Source: Glomus cerebriforme
Lineage: Eukaryota > Glomeromycota > Glomeromycetes > Glomerales > Glomeraceae
Direction: 5' to 3'
Assembly (NCBI GenBank): GCA_003550305.1
Contig: QKYT01000025.1
Coordinates: 1-30,904, forward strand
Length of the DNA stretch: 30,904 nucleotides
The notes beneath the pieces were generated by a model that made no database searches, had not been told where the DNA came from, and was given only the letters and a program-made list of their open reading frames with translations. Positions within the stretch are counted from its first letter, which is position 1. Each line of letters opens with the position of its first letter. This document shows, one piece after another, positions 1 through 9,100 of this stretch. Made by a program: the position numbers and the translations under genes.

Positions 1-80
1 CATTTGTCATTTGAGTATTCAAATGACAAATGACAAATGACGTGTCATTTGAATCATTTGTCATTTCAAATCATTTGCCG
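1..80. repeat. Cluster of CATTTG/CAAATG motifs in both orientations
   Basis: About nine copies of CATTTG or its complement CAAATG lie within 80 bases, many with the extended form TCATTTG/CAAATGA, so the stretch can fold on itself in several ways. It is followed by a short GC-rich patch near 94-103. Such subterminal motif clusters are common near the ends of DNA transposons, and the window may start inside one. No transposase or target-site duplication is visible, so the element type is unknown. Confidence 0.5.
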
Positions 81-384
81 AACACTGCTCTAACGGCCGC
101 GTTCCCTAATAAATAATTAAAAAAAATGTTTTTATATTAGTAATTTTATACTGTATTCAAATTTCTGATTTTTGAATAAACATGAAATATGCTCGTTTGT
201 TCTATCTCCATATATAATGTTAAAAAGGAAATGAGTAAAGTATACGATCTATGGATTAATAAAATTTATAATATAAAAAAAAAAAATACATTTTTATTTA
301 TTAGTATTTCTTACAGTATAAAATAAAAATAAATGAAAAATAAATATTTATATAATAATAATATAATAAAATAGACAAAAAATT
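81..384. other. AT-rich spacer
   Basis: Homopolymer-rich AT sequence with no open frame worth calling. It is the 3' flank of the minus-strand Sel1 gene, so it probably holds that gene's 3' UTR and polyadenylation signals. Several AATAAA-like strings on the minus strand (TTTATT on the plus strand, near 293-300) are present but not distinctive in such AT-rich DNA. Confidence 0.4.
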
Positions 385-2163
385 TCAAACATTTATCCAG
401 TTTTTAGTGAACATTTTAAGCTTCTCTTCATTACCATCATAATAATATTTTAGTTCTTTTCCAAATAATGTTAAAATTTCTTTAATGTTTCTTTCATCTT
501 TTTCAATATATTCTAAAGCACGCAATTCTCTAAGACGATATTGCGCAATGTGGCTATAATATCCATGATTCTGTCTAGCGGCTTTAAAATATAATTCAAT
601 AGCTTCTTCACAATTTTCTTTCTCTCCAATTTGTCCTCTTTCATAAGCTTCACCGAGAAATGTTTGACCCATAACTAGTCCTCCTTCTGCTGCATCTTTC
701 AACATCTGGATTCCATTCGTTTTTTCATTTCCATCTATATCTATTTTATTAATTAAAATTCTTCCAAGTTTAGCTTTTGCATATAAATTATTCTCGTCAA
801 ATTGAATGGCTTTATCAAACCAAAATTCTGCTTTATTCTTATTTTCCTCAATTTTATCATTGCTTTCATAAAAATTACTTTCATAAAGTAATCCAAGATG
901 ATATGCGGATTGACTATCTTCTAATTCACAAGATCTTTCATACCATTTTATTGCAAGGTTTAATTTCTGGTTACACAATTGATCAATAGTCAAATCACTT
1001 GGTTTAGATATTTTAATAAAATTTTTCCACTCTAAAGGTTTTATAATATAACTATTATGGTATAGTATTGCTATGTTTCTCCTTGCCATTCTAGCTAGTT
1101 TAATCATTTCTTCCGTTGTTTCTTTGTCCGCAGTAGTTGTTTCTTTAGTTGCATTTTTATCTGTAATCACCTTTTCTTTGGTTGCTTTATCATTTACTTC
1201 TTTAAATAATTTTTTTGCTTCTTCTGGCTTAAACGGCATTTTGAAACCAATAGAATACATATATCCTAGAATTAATTTTGCTTCGATAGATCCTAACTTT
1301 TCAGCTTCTTGAAGCCATTCTATAGCTTCTTGATACCATTTTTCAGCTATCGGGATATCCTCTTCAGTATTAGAAGGATCTTTCATGCCTATCATATAAA
1401 TTCCAGCCAATGTCATTTTATGTTTAAACCCACTTTCTTTTTTGGCAGTTTCTTCCAATTCGTTTAATTTATTAATAATATCTTCATATTTATCTGCATT
1501 CTCAATTTTATTGATTAATACGTTATAAGTCCCATGTCCTTTCACAGGTGTCCCATTTATTAAATGCTTAATAGAATCATCTTGCATCCATACAGGAAAT
1601 TCTTTATACTTTTTTGCTTCTTTATCCTTAATTCCTTTACCAGTAATAACAAATAATGAAGTATTTTTAATTTGAGATTCTTTAATTTTTGTCAAAACTA
1701 AATGCTTTGCTCTTTTTAGATCTTCTGATTTTTCTTCATGTAAATCTATTCTAGCTGTAGATAAATAAATATTTGGAATCGAGAATTCTGTATTACCAGG
1801 AATTACACATTCATAATAACCCAAAAATTTATCTTCTAATTTTTTGTTTTTTTCTTTCAATATTAAATTTTTAAAATCTTCACGAAATTTTGGAGTTACT
1901 TTTTTTATACTATCTTTAAGAACATTCATAAAATTTTCCGCTTTTTTTCTCATGGAAACATCAGTTTTCAATGATTTCTCTAAAGATCTTAATGATAAAT
2001 TTATGCTTGAATTAGAGTTTGTTTTAAAGGATATAAAAGATTCTTTGTCTAAACTTAAAGAATCGATGGATTCAATATTGTTTGTTTTAAAAGATTCACT
2101 TCCTGAACTTAAAGAATCAATGGATTCAATATTATGACTTGAAGAAGACATGTTCGATTCCAT
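385..2163 (-). CDS. Smr-like domain plus Sel1-repeat protein, 592 aa
   Basis: Single-exon gene. Residues 1-60 are Ser/Asn-rich and contain a duplicated unit beginning NIESIDSLS (residues 11-28 and 29-49). Residues about 137-218 resemble an Smr domain: RIDLHEE (139-144, matching the DLH motif), ITGKG (173-177, matching TGKG), a WM...IKHLI stretch (192-202) and GHGTYNVLI (209-217, matching the closing GxG..V.L motif). Residues about 245-330 and 395-540 hold degenerate Sel1 repeats (for example IAEKWYQEAIEWLQEAEKLG and AIKWYERSCELEDSQSAYHLG), separated by a Lys/Thr-rich spacer at 328-352. Smr domains are known as nucleic-acid binding or nicking domains, and Sel1 repeats as helical protein-binding scaffolds; joining the two functions is inference. 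The ATG at 2163 starts the only long frame. There is no signal peptide or membrane segment. It is probably cytosolic or nuclear. Confidence 0.85.
   Translation of the reverse strand: MESNMSSSSHNIESIDSLSSGSESFKTNNIESIDSLSLDKESFISFKTNSNSSINLSLRSLEKSLKTDVSMRKKAENFMNVLKDSIKKVTPKFREDFKNLILKEKNKKLEDKFLGYYECVIPGNTEFSIPNIYLSTARIDLHEEKSEDLKRAKHLVLTKIKESQIKNTSLFVITGKGIKDKEAKKYKEFPVWMQDDSIKHLINGTPVKGHGTYNVLINKIENADKYEDIINKLNELEETAKKESGFKHKMTLAGIYMIGMKDPSNTEEDIPIAEKWYQEAIEWLQEAEKLGSIEAKLILGYMYSIGFKMPFKPEEAKKLFKEVNDKATKEKVITDKNATKETTTADKETTEEMIKLARMARRNIAILYHNSYIIKPLEWKNFIKISKPSDLTIDQLCNQKLNLAIKWYERSCELEDSQSAYHLGLLYESNFYESNDKIEENKNKAEFWFDKAIQFDENNLYAKAKLGRILINKIDIDGNEKTNGIQMLKDAAEGGLVMGQTFLGEAYERGQIGEKENCEEAIELYFKAARQNHGYYSHIAQYRLRELRALEYIEKDERNIKEILTLFGKELKYYYDGNEEKLKMFTKNWINV
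2017..2133 (-). repeat. Tandem duplication inside the Sel1/Smr gene (N-terminus)
   Basis: Two adjacent coding units of 18 and 21 codons both begin NIESIDSLS and end in a SFKTN-like string. The DNA copies share the string aaagaatc(g/a)atggattcaatatt on the plus strand. This is a recent in-frame duplication in a disordered Ser-rich tail. Confidence 0.7.
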
Positions 2164-2323
2164 TGTCTCGCTTAAGCATAATACTAAAAAAAATCGTATT
2201 CAATAAAATTATCTTCAAGAAAATTTTTGCTTCCGAATTACAAGAGGAAGAAATTTTTTTTTTTTACGCTTTTTTGTTTTAAAAATAAAGTTTTGTTCAT
2301 GCATGATCGGTGGGAATTTTAAC

Positions 2324-2531
2324 TATTTTTCGACAAATTACAAATAATCTCGGATGATCTATCTATTGCAAGCCGTCCGATTAATGCATGACGCATAAGT
2401 CGTGATGTACAGAACTTAGAAAAAATAATTGAAATAATATCCGAAGTTCCGTAAACAAAACAATCACAATTATAGTAACAATTTTTACCACAAAAAAGTC
2501 CTGTAGAATTCGTCAAATTAGTCGAAAAATG
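2324..2531. repeat. Inverted-repeat element, about 208 bp
   Basis: The left end TATTTTTCGACAAATT (2324-2339) pairs with the right end AATTAGTCGAAAAATG (2516-2531): 14 of 16 positions are complementary. The interior has no coding signal. It is followed by a poly-A tract and an (ATA)n microsatellite. MITE-like, but no clear target-site duplication is seen. Confidence 0.45.
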
Positions 2532-2730
2532 GTCTAATTCAAAAAAAAAAAAAAAATAATAATAATAATAAACCAATTAGATATGTTATTATTTTCGTGA
2601 TTATAAGCATTTAAAAAATTAGAAATAAATTAAAAAAATAATCCGAAGTTCTAAAATATTTAATAAAGAATTTTTTTAAAGTTCATGTGATTATTGAAAA
2701 ATAATATGATAAAAATTGAGCCATAAATAA

Positions 2731-2846
2731 AGTTGCCTGCCGAAATTAGGAAATTTCGACATGTCAAGGCTATTTCGTCATTTTGAAATTTTGACAGGTT
2801 TTAATTGACATTTCGTCATTGGCCTGTAGAATCTCATCAGGCAACT
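2731..2846. repeat. Short inverted-repeat element, 116 bp
   Basis: AGTTGCCTG (2731-2739) is the perfect reverse complement of CAGGCAACT (2838-2846). The interior includes a small local hairpin (CGAAATT...AATTTCG) and several TTTCGTCATT-type strings. Possibly a small non-autonomous element; the nine-base arms alone are weak evidence. Confidence 0.35.
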
Positions 2847-3420
2847 GTAGCCAGAAAATATAAAAATAAAATTTACTATATTTGGGGGACGTCTAAAGCC
2901 GGTTTCGATTAGTGACATACTATACGTGTCACGGCTGTCACGCCCTCTGTTTTCGTTTTTGATATTCTTTATCATTTAAAATTTAATATCAACTATTATT
3001 ATTTTACGAAATAGGCTAAGAATTTGAATGTCTAAAAAAACTTATACAAAATATAATTGTTCTATGTTAACGCATACACGTGATAAGTCAACCGACAAGA
3101 CTTACAGTACATAGCGTCACCCTGAAAAAGTGGTTATGCTGATGTAATATTTTTTATTTAATAAAATTGTGGAAGAATAATATTTGCTGAGTAAACCAAC
3201 TTTATAATCAAATAGTAACCAAAGTAACCAAAAAATGGAACAATGATATAAACTATATATTTTATTTCATAATACGGTATATAATAAATTAACATGTTAA
3301 TATCATCTTTTTTCTAAATTGTGAGATTCAAAAGTTTGCGTAATGTTTAAAATTAAATTCAGAAATTCTTCTACTTTTAAATAACCAACAAGGTCTAATT
3401 GTCTGCTATCAACAATATTT

Positions 3421-3588
3421 CATCACGGAGGATTTAATGAAATCTAAAAAAGTTTGTCTAACGATAGTAAGTTAATTTAATTGATCTCACTATATTTAGC
3501 GAATAGAATCATTGTCGGGAAGTGGTGACGCAGGGTCAAAAAAAGTTTTAAATTTTGGAATTGCTTAATTTCATAAATCGGCACAATG
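3421..3588. repeat. Diverged inverted-repeat element, related to 5191-5708
   Basis: The left end (CATCACGGAGGATTTAATGAAAT, split here as CATCACGGAGG then ATTTAATGAAAT) is roughly complementary to ATTTCATAAATCGGCACAATG at 3567-3587. The same end sequences, in better condition, flank 5191-5708. Similarity to that second copy also extends to the left, into AT-rich DNA near 3360-3420. Confidence 0.4.
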
Positions 3589-3957
3589 TAATAACTTTCT
3601 TATTTAAGAATTTGTTGTTAAACCATCATTTGACTAGCGATTTTTTGATCATTAGAATAATTGAACGCCAGTATAGAATTTGAAGCCAAATCTGACTTTT
3701 TGTTTGGATTTATTACTACCAGATTCTTCTAGTTTATTATTTGATTAGTTAAGATTTGTGAATTTTGTCGTAGAATTTAGTTGAGGTTACGCTATCACCA
3801 TAACACGGGTAAATTCTGATATAATATCGCAAGCCGTCCTCGACAAAAGGTAAATGTGAGGAAGGATCCGGTATTACAGCATTAAGAAATTAACGTGAGA
3901 AATAACATGTGACAAATAGATTTTCATAATGAAAATATGAATTATTTATTTCATGGG

Positions 3958-4216
3958 TAATCCCCCGGAGCGTGTCACTCATTAAATAACATGTGACTTT
4001 ACATGATTAACTATTTTAAACTTTTTTTTACATTATTTTACTACAAATTATTAAGTTATTATAAGACATTTTAAACAGTTCCCATAAAATTAGTGATTTC
4101 CCGGCTGTCTATATGAGACTGAGGAATAAGTGAATGAAAATTCCCGGTTAGCTGATCACATGCAAAAAATTAGACTGAAGGCAATCATGAGTGACACTTA
4201 GTGCGACAGGGGATTA
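3958..4216. mobile_element. TA-flanked MITE candidate (Tc1/mariner-like), 255-bp body
   Basis: The body 3960-4214 begins ATCCCCC and ends AGGGGAT, and each end is followed outward by a TA dinucleotide (3958-3959 and 4215-4216), as expected for a TA target-site duplication. Slightly further in, both ends carry GTGTCACTCAT (3972-3982 on the plus strand; its complement ATGAGTGACAC lies at 4187-4197). The terminal inverted repeats are imperfect, with small indels between the two shared blocks. There is no transposase inside, so it would be non-autonomous. Confidence 0.65.
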
Positions 4217-5190
4217 AGTTTAAATATTTTAATGAAATTTTTCAAATAATATGCAATAATGACTATTTCATGAGTTATATTCAATTTTACACATATTCTT
4301 AGAATATTGCATGTAATTAAACTCTGCCCAAAATTATATTCTAATACTGGTGCGGTGATCATCTGCGGTGATGTTTAAATTTTCATATTTTTATGTTTAT
4401 GGCGGAGACTTTTTTTAAAAACGTGAATATTATTAAAATACTTTGCAGCAAGTGAAACTTCATATTCAGGAATCAATCATATAGAGTATTTACAATCCTT
4501 TTGATTGAGAACAAAAAAAACTGGTTGAACTTCAAAAATATTGATTTTTACGATTAAAAAGCAAAATATAAATGAGAACTGCTCAAGTAACGGAAGTTCC
4601 TCTGAACATACAAGATTATTCAAAATACGATTTTATTCAGATACAAATTATGATAAATTGAGTTGGAATAATCGTGTAAGTTAAGGTATACTATTTGATT
4701 ATACGTACGTTACATCTAAATTTTCTCTGTAGTAGTCTATTATGCTGTTTAATTTGGCCAATTAATTTTTTTTTAATATTATTGAAAATAAATAATGTTA
4801 TTTTAAATTAAAACATTTTTATGTATTTAAAGTAAATAAAAATTTATTTTTTTTAAAAAAAATAAATTTTATTAACACAATGCTAACATTGTTAGACTAA
4901 CTGAACCATCAACTGTTCATTTATTGTTATAGCTATAGTTATTTCAATTTTTATGTATTTTAGGAAAAAAAAAATTATTTGACATCGATATTTTCACAGT
5001 AAAAAAGCAAACATTTATTTGCTAAATTTCAAATAAAATAAATAAATTTGTTTTCGTATTATTATTTCAATTGACTCATGGAAAGTCGATATATTCATTT
5101 AGAAGAAACAAAGAAATTGAGTATTCTTATTTTTAAATTTGGAGCTTTTAACAAATTAGCTACTTCATTTATTGACATCAGCAAGACCAA

Positions 5191-5708
5191 CATCACGGCG
5201 GATTTATGAAATACCCCAAAATTTTGTCTGTCAGTCGGTTCAATTGACTTTAAGTATATATAAATAAGCTCAGGCAATTCTATTGACCTAATATATTATG
5301 TATATATAGATGTGATATTGATTAAGCTTTTTCATATGTAAATAAAAGATAAATAAAGGATTAATTCATTAAAAATCATATGCAAACAAACATTTATCTC
5401 CATTTATGGATTAATTCATAAAAGCGTATAAAATGAAAGACGAGAAAAAAATTCACTTGTATAGTCTGTTTTACTATAATCGGTGTATTTTGAGGCCATG
5501 AATATTTTAAATCTCTTATTGTCACAAAGAGAGTATAAAATATTATCGGCATTACTATCAACCATTATTTTCTTGTAGTATTATGTCAAATAATGACGCG
5601 CTCTTGACACTGGAACAATTGGTTAGACGCAATATTTGGGGTTAAAAAAATTTTTTGGGTTCAATCTGTGACAAAATATTTGCTTAATTTCATAAATCCG
5701 CTGCAATT
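5191..5708. repeat. Inverted-repeat element, about 518 bp
   Basis: CATCACGGCGGATTTATGAA (5191-5210) at the left faces ATTTCATAAATCCGC (5687-5701) at the right. The inner 15 bases, GCGGATTTATGAAAT and its complement, are perfect. Next to each end are ACAAAAT/ATTTTGT strings that also match in inverted order. The same ends occur at 3421-3588. The interior is AT-rich without a recognisable gene. Confidence 0.5.
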
Positions 5709-6107
5709 TACAAATCCGTTACTTGAAAAAAAAAGCTTTATATTTACCATGACAGATAATTAAAAATTTTATTGAAAAATATGTTCATATAAATTAATTG
5801 TTATGATACTGTAATGACATTTATTGTTTTAATACCAAGTTTTTTCCGAGGTTTTGCCGATCATGTAGCAGATTTGAATGGATATTTAATCCAAATAGTT
5901 TCGCTGGAACCTACTTATGGAATGTTTATCATCAAAAAAGGAGGTGGCGTTTCAAATGTATTATTGTCTAACATAGAGTTTCACAGTTGGCATGTTGTCT
6001 TACATAGAGTTTTATTTATATCCCGGATGATCTATGCATAGTAATCTTTTTCATTTTTATATGTATTTCGTTGAACAATAAACGACGTTAATTTTTCTTT
6101 TGATAAA

Positions 6108-9100
6108 ATGTCATCGAATGAATACATTAATAATGCTATTAACAATTGTCAAATAGCAGCAGAAAACGGAGACAAAATATCACAATATAATTTAGGTGAA
6201 TGTTATGAATATGGGAATGATGTTAAAAAAGATAAAGTTAAAGCATTTGAATGGTATAAAAAATCGGCTGAACAAGAACATGGTGATGCACAAAATAATT
6301 TAGGATATTTTTATGAAAATGGTATGGGTACAGAAAAAGATTTAGAAAAAGCATTATATTGGTATCAAAAAGCAGCAAAAAATAGAAATAAATTTTCACA
6401 ATATAATCTAGGTATATTTTATCATTATGGAGTTGGTGTTGAAAAAGATAAAGTTAAAGCATTTGAATGGTATAAAAAGTCAGCTGAAAAAGAAATGAGT
6501 GATGCACAAAATAAATTAGGTTATTTTTATGAAAATGGTATGGGTACAAAAAAAGATTTAAAAAGGCAATTTATTGGTATCAAAAAGCAGCAGAAAATGG
6601 AAATCTATTTTCACAATATAATATAGGTATATGTTATCAATATGGAATTGGTGTTGAAAAAGATGAAGTTAAAGCATTTGAATGGTATAAAAAATCAGCT
6701 GAACAAGAATATGGTGATGCACAAAATAATTTAGGAAATTGCTATAAACATGGTATAAGTACAGAAAAAAATTTAGCAAAGGCAATTCATTGGTATCAAA
6801 AAGCATCGAAAAACGGAAATAAATTTTCACAATATAAACTAGGTAGATGTTATCAATATGGAGATGATGTTGAAAAAGATGAAGTTAAAGCAATTGAATG
6901 GTATAAAAAATCAGCTGAACAAGAATATAGTGATGCACAAAACAGTTTGGGATATTGTTATGAGAATGGTATAGGTACAGAAAAAGACATAGGAAAGGCA
7001 ATTCATTGGTATCGAAAAGCAGCAAAAAACGGAAATAGATTTTCGCAATGTAGTTTAGGTATATGTTATGAATATGGGAATGGTATTGAAAAAGATGAAG
7101 TTAAAGCATTTGAATGGTACAAAAATTCAGCCGAACAAGAATATTGTATTGCAAGAAATAATTTAGGATATTGTTATGAAAACGGTATAGGTACAGAAAA
7201 AGATGTAGAAAAGGCAATTTATTGGTATCAAATGGCAGCAGAAAATGGAAATAAGCTTTCACAATATAATTTAGGTATATGTTATCAATATGGGAATGGT
7301 GTTGAAAAGAATGAAGTTAAAGCAATTGAATGGTATAAAAAATCAGCTGAACAAGAATATAGTGGTGCACAATATAATTTAGGATTATGCTATGAATTTG
7401 GTATAGGTATAGAAAAAGATGCAGAAAAAGCAATTTATTGGTATCAAAAAGCAGCAAAAGATGGAAATGAATTATCACAATATAGTTTAGGCATATGTTA
7501 TGAGCATGGGATTGGTGTTGAAAAAGATGAAATTAAAGCATTTAAATGGGTTAAAAAATCAGCTGAACAAGAATGTAATGATGCACAAACCAGTTTAGGA
7601 TATTTTTATGACAATGGTATAGGTACAGAAAAAGATGTTGAAAAGGCAATTTATTGGTATCAAAAAGCAGCAGAAAATGAAAATGAATTATCACAATATA
7701 ATTTAGGTAGATGTTATGAGCATGGAATTGGTGTTGAAAAAGATGAGGGTAAAGCATTCGAATGGTATAAAAAATCAACTGAACAAGAATGTAGTGATGC
7801 ACAAAACAATTTGGGATATTTTTATGAAAATGGTATAGGTACCAAAAAAGATTTAGAAATGTCAATTTATTGGTATCAAAAAGCAGCAGAAAATGGAAAT
7901 GATTTATCACAATGTAATCTAGGTAGATGTTATCAATATGGAATTGGTGTTGAAAAAGATGAGGGTAAAGCATTTGAATGGTATAAAAAAGCAGCGGAAC
8001 AAGAAATGAGTGATGCACAAAACAGATTAGGAAATTTTTATGAACATGGTATAGGTACAGAAAAAGATATAGAAAAGGCATTTTTTTGGTATCAAAAAGC
8101 AACAGAAAATGGAAATGAATTATCACAATATAATTTAGGTAGATGTTATCAACATGGAATTGGTGTTGAAAAAGATGAAGTTAAAGCATTTGAATGGTAT
8201 AAGAAATCAGCTGAACAAGAATGTAATAATGCGCAATATAATTTAGGATTATGCTATGAACTTGGTATAGGTACAGAAAAAGATGCAGAAAAGGCAGTTG
8301 ATTGGTATGAAAAAACGGCAGATAATGGAGACAAAGTCTCACAATATAATTTAGGTAGATGTTATGAGTATGGGATTGGTGTTGAGAAAGATGAAGTTGT
8401 TGCATTTGAATTGTATAAAGAATCAGCTGAACAAGAATATAATGATGCACAAAATACTCTAGGATATTGTTATGAACATCGTGTAGGTACAGAAAAAGAT
8501 GATGAAAAGGTATTTTATTGGTATCAAAAAGCAGCAGAAAATGGAAATGAAGTATCACAATATAATTTAGGTAGATGTTATGAGTATGGAATTGGTGTTG
8601 AAAAAGATAAAGTTAAAGCATTTGAATGGTATAAAAAATCATCTGAACAAGAATATGTTGGTGCGCAAAACAGTTTAGGAGATTTTTATGTAAGTGGTAT
8701 AGGTACAGAAAAAGATGTAGAAAAGGCAATTTATTGGTATCAAAAAGCAGCAGAAAGAAATCATATTTATGCAAAATATAATCTAGCTTCACTATATGAA
8801 AATGATGAAGAAAATAAGAATTTAGAGAAAGCATTTTACTGGCGTCAAAAAGCGACAGAAAATAGGGAAACAAATTCTGAAAATTTTGATAATAATGAAT
8901 TGTGTAAAGAATGCAATCAGCCATATATTAATTACCATTGGTGTCAACAATGTAATACTATACGATTTCAACAAGATTTTTCAAAATGGACCAGTAAAAA
9001 TAAATTTATTGATAAATTTATTCAAGAAGCACAATTAAATGCTAAGAATAGTTATGAAGTTTTGGAGTGGATTCCTTATAATAAATTAAAAAATATTAAT

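Larger units (their letters stand above)
2164..6107. other. Gene-poor 3.9-kb spacer with inverted-repeat elements
   Basis: No convincing gene was found. The spacer separates the divergently transcribed Sel1/Smr gene and Sel1-kinase gene, so its two ends should hold their promoters. It contains at least four inverted-repeat structures, listed separately. The short open frames here (near 2319-2576, 2778-2975, 5095-5277 and 5814-6041) have no recognisable domain or family-like composition. Confidence 0.6.

Noticed and set aside
777..2137. Plus-strand open frames opposite the Sel1/Smr gene (777-989, 1073-1312, 1844-2137)
   Set aside because: Antisense shadows of a well supported gene. The SLPELKESMDSIL-like repeat in one of them simply mirrors the duplicated N-terminal unit.
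5095..5277. 60-residue minus-strand open frame
   Set aside because: It overlaps the left arm of an inverted-repeat element and has no recognisable domain. It may be a decayed repeat-encoded frame but cannot be supported.
5814..6041. 75-residue open frame upstream of the Sel1-kinase gene
   Set aside because: No motif, no family resemblance, and it sits where the promoter should be.
7551..8924. Long open frames on the minus strand opposite the Sel1 array (7551-8126, 8181-8558, 8613-8924)
   Set aside because: They repeat with the array and read as periodic His/Phe/Leu strings. They are antisense shadows of the repeated codons.
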